From assembly GCF_024298965.1 (NCBI RefSeq), contig NZ_CP085193.1, forward strand, positions 2,418,001 to 2,482,000: a stretch of 64,000 nt of DNA, read 5' to 3'. The stretch comes from Streptomyces rapamycinicus NRRL 5491. Its GTDB lineage: Bacteria; Actinomycetota; Actinomycetes; Streptomycetales; Streptomycetaceae. This document shows, piece after piece, positions 1 through 14,400 of this stretch. The notes below the pieces were generated by a model. The model saw nothing but the letters and a program-made list of their open reading frames with translations, did no database searches and was not told where the DNA came from. Within the stretch, counting starts at the first letter, position 1. Each line of letters begins with the position of its first letter. Both the position numbers and the translations under genes were made by a program.

Positions 1-3000
1 CTGGCCGTATTGCCCGTCATCACATATCCGTCAGCGCCGCTCGGCACGGTCGAGAAGCGAGTCAGGTAGTCCTGGTTATTGGCTCCGATAAACACGCCGA
101 CGGGCGTTCCCGTCAGTTCGGAAGGGTTGATCCCAGCAGTCTCTATGGCCTCCCAAGACGTCTCCAGGAGAAGCCGCTGCTGCGGATCCATGGCCGACGC
201 CTCACGCGGAGAAATGCCGAAGAACTCCGCATCGAAGCCCGCCGCGTCGTCCAGGAATCCGCCGCTCATCGCATAGGTCTTGCCGGACCGATCGGGATCC
301 GGGTCGTAGAGGTTCTCGAGGTCCCAGCCACGGTCGGAGGGGAACCCGGAGATCGCGTCCACCCCACCGGCTACCAGGTCCCACAACTGCTCGGGCGAAC
401 CCACGCCACCCGGGTACCGGCACGCTGCCCCCACGATCACGACGGGGTCAGTGCCTGCATCGTCCTCCGCCTGGCCTCCTGGAGACGTGGCCAGCGGCCA
501 CCTGCCCGAGGTTTCACCTTCGTCTTCCCCGAAGAGTTGCACCCGAAGATGGGCGACAAGAGCAGCAGGGGTGGGGTGGTCGAAAACCACTGTGGTGGGC
601 AGGGCCAGCCCGGTAACCGCGTTGAGCCGGTTGCGCAACTCGACCGCCGTCAGGGAATCGAATCCAAGGTCCTTCAGAGCACGGTTCGCCGCGATATCCC
701 CGGCGTCTCCATAATTCAAAACGGCTGCGACATGGGCGCGAACCAGTTCGAGCAGCAGCCGCTCCCGCTCCTCAGCAGAAGCCTCGGTGAGCTGCGTCAG
801 CCAGGCAGACGTATTCTCCCGCGTCGGCGGACGGGTCTCCTCGATCGCCCGCGCCGCCTCCGGCAGATCCATCAGCAGCGGGCGAGTGCGGGCCGCGGTG
901 AACCCCGGGACAAAGCGCTCCCAGTCCACATCGGCCACGGTCACCGATGCTTCCTCCGCGTCCCATGCCTGCTGCAATGCCACGACAGCCAGTTCCGGTG
1001 GCATCGAACGCAGTCCGCGGCGGCGCACCATCTCCTCGGCGGCGTCGATCACAGCCATACCGGCGTCGGCCCATGCACCCCATGCGATGGAGGTCCCGGC
1101 CAGTCCGAGGGCCCTGCGGTGTTCGGCCAGAGCATCGAGATACGCGTTGGCGGCCGCGTAGCTGCCCTGCCCGCCACTCCCCCAGGTAGCGGCGGCGGAG
1201 GAGAACAGCACGAAGGCGTCGAGCTCCATCTCCCGAGTCAGCTCATGGAGGCATCGCGCGCCCGTCACCTTCGCATCGAGCACGTCGGCGAAGCTCTCCA
1301 AGCCGGTCTCGACCACCGGTCGAAGGTCGCCACCTGATCCGGCGGTGTGCACGATCGCGGACAGCGGGTGTTCGTCGGGAAGAGTGGCCAGCAGAGTACG
1401 TACCGCTTCCCGGTCGGCGACATCGCATGCGGCCACGGTCACGGAGGCTCCCGCGGCCTCCAGCTCGGCCACCAGCTCGGCTGCTCCTGGGGCCGCGGGC
1501 CCGCGCCTGCTGACCAAGAGAAGGCGTGCCGCTCCCGCCTCGGCCAGCCAACGAGCGACATGCCCGCCCAACGCGCCGGTGCCACCTGTGATCAGCACCG
1601 TGCCGCGCGGCCGCCGGACCCCGCCGAGCGCGGCGCTCGGCTCTCCGGTCCGGGCCCGTACGAGGCGCCGTACGAAGGCTCCCGACGTCCGAATCGCGAC
1701 CTGGTCCTCACCGGCGGAGGAAACGAGGGCAGCGAGCCATCGCCGTGCCGCTCGGTCATCAAGTACATCGGGGAGGTCGATCAGACCTCCCCACCATTGG
1801 GCGTGTTCCAGTCCGATGACCCGGCCGAGTCCCCACACCATCGACTGCAGTGGCGAGGGCAGCGCATCGGAACGGCCGACCGCGACAGCACCCCTGGTCA
1901 TCAGCCAAAGGGGCAGATCCATAGCGAGGTCGCTCAGCGCATGGACAAGGGTCAGCGTCGCCGCCGCGCCGGCTGGAGCCGCTGGGTGAACAGGTCCCGT
2001 CCCATCGTCCAATGCCAGGAACGACAGCACCCCGGCCACCGAGGTCGTGCCACCGTCGATGCCCTCCTCGGCGTCATGACGGGCGACGGCGGCACGGATG
2101 TCCTCGGCAAGGGCCGCCCGGTCGCCTTCAGCACTGGCGGATACCTCAAGAGGCACCACGGACGCTCCGCTGCGGGCCAATGCGGTGAGGGCATCGTGAA
2201 CCCATGTCGTCATGGCGCGGGATCCAGCAGGCACAACGGCAAGCCATGTCCCAGTGAGCTTCGGGTCGCCAGCACCGCCACTCGCTCCGGACTCAACGAT
2301 CGGCTTCCACACGACCCGATAGCGCCAGTCATTGACCGTGGAGCGCCGGTTCTCCCTACGATGCCAATCCGCCAGCACCGGCAGAACCTCATGGAACCCG
2401 GGCTCACGTTCGTCGTCTGCCAGTCCCAGAAGGGCGGATACGGCTTCGGCGTCCTCCTCATCCACGGCAGACCAGAAGCGCGACTCTTTGGCCGACGCCT
2501 TCGTGGTCGGGCCTTCGACGACCTTCGCTTGGGCCTCGGGCCAGTAGCGTTGACGTTGGAAGGCGTAGGTGGGCAGATCCAGACGGGCCCGCGGGGCGTT
2601 GCTGTCGCTGTCGCCGAGTACGGGGGTCCAGTTGATGGGGGTGCCGGTGGTGAACTGCCTTGCCAAGCAGGCGAGTAGGGCCTTGACTTCGGGCTGGTCC
2701 CGGCGCAGGGAGGCGATGACCTCCGGCTCAGCGCCGGAGCCGTCCTCGCTGTCGGCATCGATGTGGTGGGCGAGGCAGTTGTGGGCCATGGCGGTCAGAA
2801 CGCCGTCGGGGCCGAGTTCTACGAACCGTGTCACCTGGCCGTCTTCGGCCAGCCACTCCACGCTGGGGCCGAACAACACCGCCTGCCGGACATGACGCAC
2901 CCAATACTCCGGCGAACACACCTCCTCCGCCCCAGCCGGTCGACCCGTCACATTGGAGATCACCGTCAACCGCGGCGGAGCAAACGACAGCCCCTCCAGC

Positions 3001-5420
3001 ACCTGCCGGAAACCGTCCAGCATCGGCTCCATCAACGCCGAATGGAACCCATGCCCCACCCGCAGACCCTTCACCTTCCGACCCAGACCACGCCAATACT
3101 CAGCCACCCGGGCCACCGCAGCCTCCTCACCGGAGACCACCACCTGATCCGGCCCATTAACCGCCGCAACCTCCACCACACCACCAAGCCCGGACCCAGC
3201 CCGCAGATCCTCCAGAGCCTGGCCCATCTCCTCAGCGCCAGCCTGGACCGAGACCATCACCCCACCACCAGGCAGGCCCTCCATCAGCCGCCCCCGGGCC
3301 GCGACAAGCGTGCAGGCATCCTCCAACGACCACACCCCCGCCACAAACGCCGCCACCACCTCACCGATCGAATGCCCCGCCAGGAAATCCACCCGCACCC
3401 CGAAAGACTCCATCAACCGGAACAGCGCCACCTCCAACGCAAACAACCCCGCCTGCGTAAACACCGTCCGATCCAACAACCCCCCACCCTCAGGAGCACC
3501 AGCAGCAGCGGCGAACACCACCTCCTTCAACGGCCGCTCCAGCAACCCATCGAAGCGTTCACACACCTCATCAAACGCCACCGCGAACACAGGAAAGGCC
3601 TCATACAACTCCCGCCCCATCCCCGCCCGCTGACTCCCCTGACCAGAGAACAACACCGCCACACGCCCACCCGACCGCACACGCCCCGCAACCACACCAC
3701 CACCAGCACCACCAACAGCACCAGCACCAGCACCAGCACCAGCACCAGCACCAGCAGCCTCCGCCAGCCTCTGAAGCCCAGCAGTCAGCTCCTCCACATC
3801 CGAGCCAAGAACCACAGCCCGGTGCTCGAAGACCGCGCGCGAACTCACCAGAGCACGCCCCACGCCTGCCACATCCACGCCACCACCATCAGCCTGGGCA
3901 GCACGCACATACTCCAGCAGCCGACCCGCCTGAGCCGCCAACGCACCCGCACTACGCCCCGACACCACCCACGGCACCACCGCAGAGGGCACAACCCCGC
4001 CAGCGGAAGCCGCCTCCTCACTCGGGGCTTCCTCTGCCGGTGCTTCCTCAAGGACGACGTGGGCGTTGGTCCCGGACACGCCGAAGGAGGACACGCCCGC
4101 CCGCCGGACCCGCTCCCCACGCGGCCAAACCACAGCCTCAGCCAGCAGCTCCACAGCGCCCGCGTCCCAGTCCACGTGCGAGGACGGCTGGTCCACATGC
4201 AACGTGCGCGGCAGCATCTCCCGGTTCAGCGCCATGACCATCTTGATCACACCGCCCACGCCCGCAGCCGCCTGCGTGTGACCGATGTTCGACTTCAAAG
4301 CTCCCAGCCACAACGGCCGACCGTCTTCCCGACCCTGCCCGTAGGTGGCCAGCAGCGCGTGTGCCTCGATGGGATCGCCGAGCTTCGTGCCGGTGCCGTG
4401 GCCCTCGACAGCGTCCACGTCCGCCGCCGACAGCCGGGCGTTGGCCAGCGCCTGCCGGATCACCCGCTCCTGCGACGGACCATTCGGCGCCGTCAACCCA
4501 TTCGACGCACCATCCTGATTCACCGCAGAACCACGCACCACCGCCAACACCCGATGCCCACGCGCCCGAGCATCCGACAACCGCTCCAACAACAACACAC
4601 CGACACCCTCACCCCAACCGGTGCCATCCGCCGCCTCGGCAAATGCCTTGCAGCGACCATCAGCCGACAGCCCACGCTGACGGGAGAACTCCACGAATGC
4701 GATGGGTGTCGACATCACTGTCGCCCCACCAGCGAGGGCCATCGAGCACTCGCCGCTACGCAGCGCCACACCCGCCTGGTGCAGGGCCACCAGCGACGAG
4801 GAACACGCGGTGTCCACGGTCACCGCCGGCCCCTCAAGGCCGAACACATAGGCAAGGCGGCCGGACATGGCACTGGCCGTGTTACCCGTCAGAAGGTACC
4901 CATCACCGTCTTCGACGTCGTCCTGGAACCGCGAAAGATAATCCTGACCATTGGCTCCGATGAATACCCCGACTGGTGATTCGCTCAGCTCGGAAGGGTT
5001 GATCCCGGCGGCCTCTATGGCCTCCCAGGACGTCTCCAGCAGGAGCCGCTGCTGCGGATCCATCGCCAGCGCCTCACGCGGAGAAATACCGAAGAATTCG
5101 GCATCGAAATTCGCCGCATCATGCAGGAACCCGCCACTCACGGCATAGGTCTTCCCAGGCCGACCCGGGTCCGGATCGTACAGATCCTCCAGCCCCCACC
5201 CACGATCGGCAGGGAAACCGGAAAGCGCGTCCGCGCCGTTGGCCAGCAGAGTCCAGAGCTCATCCGGCGACCCGGCATTCCCCGGATACCGGCAGGCCAT
5301 GCCGACGATGGCAATCGGTTCGTGTGCACGGTCTTGCAACTCACGCAGACGCCCACGGGCATCGCGAAGGTCGGCCGTAGCACGCCGCAGATAATCGAGA
5401 GTCTTCTCGTCAACCGACAT
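1..5420 (-). CDS. Type I modular polyketide synthase, incomplete at its 3' end (docking-KS-AT-KR-ACP-KS...)
   Basis: This gene encodes an extension module of a multimodular PKS. The ATG at 5420-5418 is preceded by AAGGAAGG and begins [13 protein letters not shown], a class I N-terminal docking helix (about residues 1-30). In order I read KS (about 32-460, TACSSS cysteine near 204), AT (about 590-900, GHSIGE serine near 682, then HGFHS near 790, a malonyl-CoA signature), a structural and catalytic KR (Rossmann motif near 1273, catalytic Tyr in GSYAAAN near 1423), ACP (LGFDSL serine near 1584) and the start of a second KS from about 1657. There is no DH or ER. The KR has Trp eight residues before the Tyr and lacks the LDD motif, so it is A-type and predicts an L-beta-hydroxyl. 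The gene lies 35 bp downstream of the large PKS, whose C-terminal docking helix should dock here. The frame stays open to the left window edge. An Ala-Gly hexanucleotide repeat sits in the KS-AT linker. Confidence 0.96.
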   Translation of the reverse strand, partial: MSVDEKTLDYLRRATADLRDARGRLRELQDRAHEPIAIVGMACRYPGNAGSPDELWTLLANGADALSGFPADRGWGLEDLYDPDPGRPGKTYAVSGGFLHDAANFDAEFFGISPREALAMDPQQRLLLETSWEAIEAAGINPSELSESPVGVFIGANGQDYLSRFQDDVEDGDGYLLTGNTASAMSGRLAYVFGLEGPAVTVDTACSSSLVALHQAGVALRSGECSMALAGGATVMSTPIAFVEFSRQRGLSADGRCKAFAEAADGTGWGEGVGVLLLERLSDARARGHRVLAVVRGSAVNQDGASNGLTAPNGPSQERVIRQALANARLSAADVDAVEGHGTGTKLGDPIEAHALLATYGQGREDGRPLWLGALKSNIGHTQAAAGVGGVIKMVMALNREMLPRTLHVDQPSSHVDWDAGAVELLAEAVVWPRGERVRRAGVSSFGVSGTNAHVVLEEAPAEEAPSEEAASAGGVVPSAVVPWVVSGRSAGALAAQAGRLLEYVRAAQADGGGVDVAGVGRALVSSRAVFEHRAVVLGSDVEELTAGLQRLAEAAGAGAGAGAGAGAVGGAGGGVVAGRVRSGGRVAVLFSGQGSQRAGMGRELYEAFPVFAVAFDEVCERFDGLLERPLKEVVFAAAAGAPEGGGLLDRTVFTQAGLFALEVALFRLMESFGVRVDFLAGHSIGEVVAAFVAGVWSLEDACTLVAARGRLMEGLPGGGVMVSVQAGAEEMGQALEDLRAGSGLGGVVEVAAVNGPDQVVVSGEEAAVARVAEYWRGLGRKVKGLRVGHGFHSALMEPMLDGFRQVLEGLSFAPPRLTVISNVTGRPAGAEEVCSPEYWVRHVRQAVLFGPSVEWLAEDGQVTRFVELGPDGVLTAMAHNCLAHHIDADSEDGSGAEPEVIASLRRDQPEVKALLACLARQFTTGTPINWTPVLGDSDSNAPRARLDLPTYAFQRQRYWPEAQAKVVEGPTTKASAKESRFWSAVDEEDAEAVSALLGLADDEREPGFHEVLPVLADWHRRENRRSTVNDWRYRVVWKPIVESGASGGAGDPKLTGTWLAVVPAGSRAMTTWVHDALTALARSGASVVPLEVSASAEGDRAALAEDIRAAVARHDAEEGIDGGTTSVAGVLSFLALDDGTGPVHPAAPAGAAATLTLVHALSDLAMDLPLWLMTRGAVAVGRSDALPSPLQSMVWGLGRVIGLEHAQWWGGLIDLPDVLDDRAARRWLAALVSSAGEDQVAIRTSGAFVRRLVRARTGEPSAALGGVRRPRGTVLITGGTGALGGHVARWLAEAGAARLLLVSRRGPAAPGAAELVAELEAAGASVTVAACDVADREAVRTLLATLPDEHPLSAIVHTAGSGGDLRPVVETGLESFADVLDAKVTGARCLHELTREMELDAFVLFSSAAATWGSGGQGSYAAANAYLDALAEHRRALGLAGTSIAWGAWADAGMAVIDAAEEMVRRRGLRSMPPELAVVALQQAWDAEEASVTVADVDWERFVPGFTAARTRPLLMDLPEAARAIEETRPPTRENTSAWLTQLTEASAEERERLLLELVRAHVAAVLNYGDAGDIAANRALKDLGFDSLTAVELRNRLNAVTGLALPTTVVFDHPTPAALVAHLRVQLFGEDEGETSGRWPLATSPGGQAEDDAGTDPVVIVGAACRYPGGVGSPEQLWDLVAGGVDAISGFPSDRGWDLENLYDPDPDRSGKTYAMSGGFLDDAAGFDAEFFGISPREASAMDPQQRLLLETSWEAIETAGINPSELTGTPVGVFIGANNQDYLTRFSTVPSGADGYVMTGNTA
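3713..3756. repeat. Hexanucleotide repeat (CAGCAC)n in the KS-AT linker
   Basis: About six tandem CCAGCA units on the plus strand encode an alternating Ala-Gly run on the coding strand, between KS and AT of the incomplete PKS. It is in frame, and copy-number change would only lengthen or shorten a flexible linker. Confidence 0.85.
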
Positions 5421-5455
5421 GGTTCTATCCCGCCTTCCTTTACGCCCGGAGATCC

Positions 5456-8400
5456 TTAACGGTCCAGCTCGCCATCGAGAATGCTGAACAGCTCATCAGC
5501 CGATGCTGTTCCGAGGTCTTCGGTATCCGACTCCGAATTCCTGCCCCACTTAGTGAGGAGCCCGCGTAGGCGCGTGGAAACGACGGCCGCCTCGGCATCG
5601 GCCCAGTCAATGTCCGACAGGGCCGCTTCCAATTTGTCGATCTCGCTCATGATGCCCTGCGCAATGGTCTGCGGAGCCCCGTCGATCTGCTTGAGCAGAA
5701 CGTTGGCAATGGCCGCTGGAGTCGGATGGTCAAAGACCAGAGTGGTCGGCAGACGTAGTCCGGTAATGTTGCTGAGCTGGTTTCGGAGCTCGACCGCGGT
5801 GAGGGAGTCGAAGCCCAACTCCTTGAGCGCTCGCCTCTCCTCGATACCGTACGGATCGGTTCGTCCCAGCACCGTGGCGACGTGGGTACGGACCATGTCC
5901 AGCACCAGCCGCTCCCGCTCTTCCGGAACGACCATGGCGACCGAGTCGCGCCACTCGGTGCCTGGGCCACTGCCATTCCCGGCCGCTGCCTTGCGAACCG
6001 GCCTGCGCACCAGCTGCCGCAGCACCGGCGGTACGGGCATCGACCGGTCCCGGAACGCCTTGAGGTCCAACCGCACAGGCAGCACCGCAGCACGGTCCGC
6101 GTGCATCGACCGATCAAACAGCGCCAAGGCATCCTCAGTGGCCATCGGAATGATCCCCAACCTGTCCATGCGGGCGAGATCTGTCTCGTTGAGGTTCTGG
6201 GTGATTCCGCTGGCCTGTGCCCACAGGCCCCAGGCGAGGGATACGGCCGGCAGGCCGTGGGCGTGGCGGTGCTGGGCGAGGGCGTCGAGGAAGGCGTTGG
6301 CCGCCGCGTAACTCCCCTGCCCACCGGCCCCCAGGGTGGCCGCGGCAGAGGAGTACAGCACGAACGCCTCCAGGCCCATGTCCCGGGTCAGCTCATGCAG
6401 ATGCCAGGCCGCGTCCACCTTCGGCGCCAACACTCGCCGGACACGTTCCTCGGTCAGCCCCTCCACGACACCGTCGTCAACGATCCCCGCGGTGTGCACC
6501 ACGCCCCTGAGCGGCACCTCCGCCGGAACACCAGCCAGCAGCTCACGTACCGCTTCGCGGTCGGCCACATCACAGGCGGCCACGGTGACCGACGCCCCAG
6601 CCGCCTCCAGCTCAGCCACCAACTCCGCCGCCCCCGGGGCATCCGCGCCCCTACGGCTGGCCAGCAGCAAATGCTCCACCCCACGCTCGACCACCAGATG
6701 CCGGGCCACCACACCCGCCAACACACCCGACGCCCCCGTCACCAACACCGTCCCACCCGAGACCAACGGCACAGACGCCCCAGAGGCCGTCGCGGGCTTG
6801 ATCACGCGGGACAAGCGCGGGACCAGGACAGTGCCACCCCGGACCGCCAGCTGCGGCTCCTCACCAGCAGCGAGGGTCCGCACCACCGCATCTGCCGCAA
6901 CAGCGCTGATCTCGCTGCCGTGCTCAGGGTCATGGTCCAGGAGGAAGAACCGGCCGGGATTCTCGGTCTGCACCGACCGCAACAAACCCCACACCGGAGC
7001 CTGCACCAGATCAGCCACATCCTCCCCCATCTCCGTAGCGACCGCACCACAAGTGACCACCACCAAACGAGAGGCAGCCAACCGCTCCTCACCCAGCCAC
7101 GACCGCACCGAAGACAGCACAGTGGAAAGCGACTCCCGCACCCGAGCGGCCAAGCCGTCGCCTGTACTCGTCGGGCAGGACAGGACCACCGTCTCGGGTA
7201 CCGACTCACCCTCATCGAGCGCGCTGATCAGCGCGGGCACATCCACATAGCGCCCGTACGACCCACCCGCGCGGACCACCGCCTCACCCAGCCCCGGATC
7301 CCGCCCCACGACCGCCCACGAACCCCCAGCAACAGCCGGAGCCAACGTGGCCACCGGCTGCCAGTCCAGCTGGAAGAGGGAGTCATAACGACTGGTCTGG
7401 GCCGCCTGCAGCTGCTCGGCCGAAATGGGCCTCAAGGCCAGGGATTCGATGGAAATCACCGGCTGACCCGCCGCATCCGCCACTTCCAGCGCCACCGCAT
7501 CCGACCCCGCCCGGGTCAACCGCACCCGCACCACCGACGCACCCGAGGCATACAACCGCACCCCCGACCACGCAAACGGAATACGCGCCGCCCCCTCATC
7601 CTCATCCGAAGCGATCAACGCCACCGCATGCACGGCCGCATCCAACAACGCCGGATGCACCCCAAACCCCTCCACCTCACCAACCCGCTCCCCCGGAAGA
7701 CGAACCTCAGCAAACACCTCCTCACCACGCCGCCAAACCGCCTCCAACCCCCGAAAAGCCGGACCATAATCAAACCCACGCTCAGAAAAACGCTCATAGA
7801 ACGCATCCAGATCAGCCACCACCGACTCCGCACCCACCGGCGGCCACTGCTCCAACCCCACCCCACCCACACCAACCGGCTCCCCCGCCACCAACGAACC
7901 CGTCGCATGGCGCACCCACACGGCATCGGCCGCTTCAAGGCGAGATTGCACATAGACGCTGTGCAAACCGTCTTGTTCCGCCTCGCCGACCACAACCTGA
8001 AGCTGGACACCACCCCGCTCCGGAAGGGACAACGGATCCCCGAGAGTGAGCTCCTGGATTCCCTCGCATCCCGCACGATGCGCAGCGGTCAGCGCCAACT
8101 CGGCCAGCGCAGCCGGTGGCACCAGCACCGACCCCAGGACCCGGTGGTCGGCCAGCCAGGGATGGGTCTCCAACGAGATACGTCCGGTGAGGAGATGTCC
8201 TTGATCCGCAAGGGGGACTGCGGCTCCGAGGAGCGGGTGTTCAACGGTTTCCAGGCCGAGGCCGGTGGCGTCGGTTGCCGCGGGCGGAGCGTCGAGCCAG
8301 TAGCGCTCCCGCTGGAAGGCATACGTGGGCAGGTCCAGCATCGGTGCGCGGCCGTCTACCGCAGCACTGTCGTCCGTGGCCACCGGGCCGAGCGCAGGTG

Positions 8401-11400
8401 CCCAGTCAACGGCCACCCCGTTGACATGCAGTTGAGCGAGGGAGGTCAGGACCTGCCGGAGTGTGTCCTGGTCGCGGCGCAACGTCCCGGTCACCACCGC
8501 CTGACCACCAGCGGCCTCCACCGCCTCCTCCACACCCACCGTCAACACCGGATGAGCACTGACCTCAACAAAGACCCCATAGCCATCGGCGACCAGGGCA
8601 TCCACCGCCTCGGCGAAACGCACCGGCCGCCGCAGATTCCGGAACCAGTACCCGCCATCCATCTCCCCGGGCGACACCCACTGCCCAGTCACCGTCGACA
8701 ACAACGGCACCCACTCGCCACCATCCCGAGGACTCAAGCCATCCAGAACCTCGGCCAGCTCGCTACGGATCTGCTCAACCTGCGTGGTGTGGGAGGCATA
8801 ATCCACCGGGATCCGGCGTGCCCGCACCCCCTGCTCCTCACACACAGCCCGCACCCGCTCCACCGCCAGCGCAGGCCCGGCCACCACCACCGAACCAGGA
8901 CCGTTGACCGCCGCCACCTCAACCCCAGCCCAGACACCGCCCTCAATCCACCCCACGGCCTCCTGCTCGGAAACGGCCACCGACAGCATCCCGCCCAGAC
9001 CAGCCAAACGCTCACCGATCAACCGCGACCGCAACGCCACCACCTTGCACGCATCCTCCAACGACAACAGACCCGCCACATACGCAGCCGCCACCTCACC
9101 CTGGGAATGACCCACCACCGCCGCCGGCTCCACACCAAACGACCGCCACACCCCCGCCAAAGCCACCATCACCGCAAACGACACCGGCTGCACCACATCC
9201 ACCCGATCCAACGACGGCGCCCCCACCTCCCGCCGCAACACCCCCCGCACCGACCAATCCACCCACCCCGACAACACCCGCTCACACTCAGCAATCCCCT
9301 CAGCAAACACCACCGACTCATCCAACAACCGCGCACCCATACCCACCCACTGCGCACCCTGACCAGGGAAGACAAACACCGGCCGACCCACCCCCGACCG
9401 CACACGACCCACCACACCACCACCAACAGCAGCCCCACCTTGCGCCAGACCCACAAGCCCAGCCTCAAGCTCCGCCACATCCGAACCAAGGACGACTGCG
9501 CGGTGCTCGAACACCGCGCGGGAGCTCACCAGACCACGCCCCACACCCACCGCATCCACGCCACCACCATCAGCCTGGGCAGCGCTGAGGAACTCCAACA
9601 GTCGGCTGGCCTGAGCCGCCAACGCACCCGCACTACGCCCCGACACCACCCACGGCACCACCGCAGGCATCACCACGGGCGCCACGACTTCACCAGCAGA
9701 CTCCTCCGCCGGTGCTTCCTCGATGATGACGTGAGCATTGGTCCCCGACACGCCGAAGGAAGAGACCCCAGCCCGCCGCGCCCGCTCCCCACGCGGCCAA
9801 GCCACAGCCTCAGCCAGCAACTCCACGGCGCCCGCGTCCCAGTCCACATGCGATGACGGCTGGTCCACATGCAAGGTGCGCGGCAGCACCTCCTGGTCCA
9901 AGGCCATGACCATCTTGATCACACCACCCACACCGGCGGCCGATTGGGTGTGACCGATGTTCGACTTCAGCGACCCCAACCACAACGGCCGACCACCCTC
10001 ACGCTCCCGCCCATAAGTAGCCAGCAGCGCTTGTACCTCGATCGGATCACCCAACCGGGTCCCGGTCCCATGCCCCTCAACGGCGTCCACGTCCGCCGCC
10101 GACAGCCGGGCGTTGGCCAGTGCCTGCCGGATCACCCGCTCCTGCGACGGACCATTCGGCGCCGTCAACCCATTCGACGCACCATCCTGATTCACCGCGG
10201 AACCACGCACCACCGCCAACACCCGATGCCCACGCGCCCGCGCATCGGACAGCCGCTCCAGCAACAACACACCGACGCCCTCACCCCAGCCCGTGCCGTC
10301 CGCCGCCTCCGCATACGCCTTGCACCGCCCGTCCGCCGACAGGCCACGCTGACGGGAGAACTCCACAAACGTCCCCGGAGTCGACATCACCGCCACACCA
10401 CCGGCCAACGCCATCGAACACTCACCACTACGCAACGCCACACTCGCCTGATGCAACGCCACCAACGACGACGAACACGCCGTATCCACCGTCACCGCCG
10501 GACCTTCGAGCCCGAAGGTGTACGCCAGGCGCCCCGACGCCACACTCCCAGCACTCCCCGACCCCAGATAACCCTCAAGATCCGCCGGAAGCGCCGTCAG
10601 CCTCGAGGCGTAGTCGTTGTACATCACCCCCATGAACACACCCGTCGCCGACCCACGCAGCCCACCCGGATCAATCCCAGCCCGCTCCATCGCCTCCCAC
10701 GACGCCTCCAACAACAACCGCTGCTGCGGATCCACCGCCAACGCCTCACGCGGCGACATCCCAAAAAACTCCGCATCAAAATCCGCCGCCTCATGCAGAA
10801 ACCCGCCCGACCGCACATACGACGTCCCCGCATGCGCCGGATCCGGGTCATACAACCCCTCCAGATCCCAACCACGATCAACAGGAAAACCGGAAATGGC
10901 ATCCGTCCCACCGGCCACCAAATCCCACAACTCCTCCGGCGAAGTCACACCACCCGGATACCGGCAGCCCACCCCCACAATCGCGATCGGCTCCGCATCC
11001 ACACCCACCACAGCCGGCACCACAACAGCAGCATCCGACCGCACACCCGCACCCAACTCCTGGTCGAGGTAAGAGGCGACAGCGCGTGGGCTGGGATGGT
11101 CGAACGCCAAGGTGGTCGGGAGTCGAAGCCCGGTGGCCGCCCCAAGCTGGTTACGCAGTTCAACCGCGGTCAGGGAGTCGAAGCCCAAATCCTTCAGCGC
11201 CCGGTCGGCGTCGATTCCAGCAGGGTCCGCATGCCCCAGCACCGTCGCCACATGGGAACGAACCAACTCCAGCAACAACCGCTCACGCTCCCCCGACGCC
11301 ACACCCGCCAACCGATCCCGCCACGCACCAGACCCATCACTCCCCACCGCAACCCGGCGCACCGCACCCCGCACCACATTCCGCAACAACGCCGGAACCA

Positions 11401-14400
11401 ACACACCACCACGCCCACGAAACGCCCGCACATCCACACGCACCGGCAACACCACACCACGCCCCACACCCTGAGCGACATCGAAAAGGGCGAGACCCTC
11501 TTCGGTGGTCATGGGGGTGATGCCGGTGCGGTTCAGGCGCGCGTGGTCCTCGTGGTCCAGGTGGCCGGTCATTCCGCTGTCCTGTGCCCACAGACCCCAG
11601 GCCAGGGACACAGCGGGCAGACCCTGGGCCTGGCGGTGCTGAGCCAGAGCGTCCAGGAAGCTATTGGCCGCGGCGTAATTGGCCTGCCCGGCATTGCCCA
11701 GCACACCCGCCGCCGAAGAGAACAGGACGAACGCCGCCAAGTCCATGTCCCGGGTCAGCTCATGCAAATGCCAGGCCGCATCCACCTTCGGCGCCAACAC
11801 CCGCGCAATCTGCTCCTGGCCCAAGCCCTCCACGGTCGCGTCATCCAGCACACCCGCGGCATGCACCACACCCCGCAACGGCGCCTCCGCCGGAATACCG
11901 GCCAGCAACTCACGCACCGCATCACGATCGGCCACATCGCACGCGGCCACGGTGACCGACGCCCCAGCCCCCTCCAGCTCGGCCACCAACTCAGCCATCC
12001 CCGGGGCGTCCGGGCCCCTGCGGCCAGCCAGCAGCAGATGCTCGACCCGATGCTCGGCGACCAGATGGCGGGCCACCAACCCGCCCAGCGTCCCCGTGCC
12101 ACCAGTGATCAATACCGTCCCCGGACCCTGCCACCTGCCGACCCGCTCTACGGCCGCAGCTCCACTCACCCGTGCCAGGCGGGCGCACCGCACCACATCC
12201 CCACGCACCGCGAGCTGCGGCTCACCACACGCCACCAACCCACCCACCACACCAGCATCAAGACCCACACCACCACCACGCTCACCCGCGACGACGTCAG
12301 CAAGCACGAACCGATCCGGATGCTCAGCCTGCGCACTACGCACCAGACCCCACACCGCCGCACCCGCAAAACTACCCACCCCCTCACCCGGCTCCACCAC
12401 CACCGCACCACTGGTCCGCACCAACAAACGACTCCCCGACCACCGCTCATCCCTCACAAACCTCCCCAACACCGCAGCCGTCTCACCCACCACCCGATGA
12501 ACCCCACCCACCACACCACCAGAACCCTCATCCCCATCCACCGGAACAGTCAGAACCACCACATCCGGCACCACCCCACAACCCGCCAACCGCTCCAAAC
12601 CCACCACATCCCCACCCGACAACGACGCCACCACCGGCCCCACCACCGCACCCCGCACCACACCCGCAGCAACCCCCTCCCACTCCACCCCAAACAAACA
12701 ATCCCGACCCGCACCCACCACCGCCAACTGCCCCACCGACACCGACCGCACCATCAACGACTCCACCACACCCACAAACCGACCACACTCATCCGCCAAA
12801 TCAACCGCAACCTCATCCACACCCACCGACCGCACACCCACCCGCAACCGAACAACACCCCCACCCTCCAACCGCACACCACTCACCGCAAACGGCAACC
12901 TGACCCGCTCCAACCCCTCACCCGAACCCCCCCCACCCACCATCAACAACACCTGAAACGCCGCATCCAACAACGCCGGATGAACCCCAAAACCCCCACC
13001 ATCAACCCCCTCCGGCAAACACACCTCCGCAAACACCGCATCACCCAACCGCCACGCCACCCGCACACCCTGAAACAACGGCCCATACTCATAACCCCGA
13101 CCAGCAAACCCCGCATAAAGCTCATCCGGATCCAACGCCATCGGCTGGGCACCGGCCGGCGGCCACTGTTCGAGCACCGCCTGGTGCTGCTCGTCTTGCT
13201 GCGGGACACCGAGCAGACCGCTGGCGTTCCGGGTCCATCCCGACTCGGCAGACGTTTCCCCAACCTCAACGCGGGAGTGGACAGAAACCGGCCGGAAGCC
13301 CGACGCATCGGCTTCTTCAACGGCGACCTGGACCTGGACACCGCCCTGCTCGGGCAGAACCAGCGGCGCCTCCAGCGTCAGCTCCTCCAGTCGACTGCAA
13401 CCAATGTGTTCACCGGCGCGGGTCGCCATCTCCACCAGCGCCGCTCCGGGCACCAGCACCGCCCCCATCACCTGGTGGTCGGCCAGCCACGGATGTGTCT
13501 GCAGCGACAGCCGACCCGTGAGCAGGACCGCCTCGCTGCCAGCAGTGTCGACTGCGGCTCCGAGGAGCGGGTGTTCAACGGTGTCCAGGCCGAGGGCGGT
13601 GGCATCGGCTGCGTCGGGCGGAGCGTCGAGCCAGTAGCGCTCCCGCTGGAAGGCATACGTGGGCAGGTCCAGCATCGGTGCGCGGCCGTCTACCGCAGCA
13701 CTGTCGTCCGTGGCCACCGGGCCGAGCGCAGGTGTCCAGTCAACGGCCACCCCGTTGACATGCAACTGGGCCAGGGAAGTCAGAACCTGCCCAAGGGTGT
13801 CCTGGTCACGGCGCAACGTCCCGGTCACCACCGCCTGACCACCAGCGGCCTCCACCGCCTCCTCCACACCCACCGTCAACACCGGATGAGCACTGACCTC
13901 AACAAAGACCCCATAGCCATCGGCGGCCAGGGCCTTCACAGCCTCGGCGAAACGCACCGGCTGCCGCAGATTCCGGAACCAGTACTCATCGTCCATCTCG
14001 CCCGGCGACACCCACTGCCCAGTCACCGTCGACAACAACGGCACCCCACGACCATGGGGAACGGCCGGAGTCAGGCCATCCAGAACCTCGGCCAGCTCGC
14101 TACGGATCTGCTCAACCTGCGTGGTGTGGGAGGCGTAGTCCACCGGGATCCGGCGTGCCCGCACCCCCTGCTCCTCACACACAGCCTGCACCCGCTCCAC
14201 GGCCTGCGCAGGTCCGGCCACCACGACCGAACCGGGACCGTTGACCGCGGCCACCTCCACCCCAGCCCAGACACCGGCCTCAATCCGCTCCGTCGCCTCC
14301 TGCTCGGACACGGCCACCGACAGCATCCCGCCCAGACCAGCCAAACGCTCACCGATCAACCGCGACCGCAACGCCACCACCTTGCACGCATCCTCCAACG

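Noticed and set aside
6818..6840. Match to part of the candidate operator (CAGGACAGTGCCAC) inside the PKS
   Set aside because: It is within KR-encoding sequence, lacks the left TGGCA arm and is explained by the codons.
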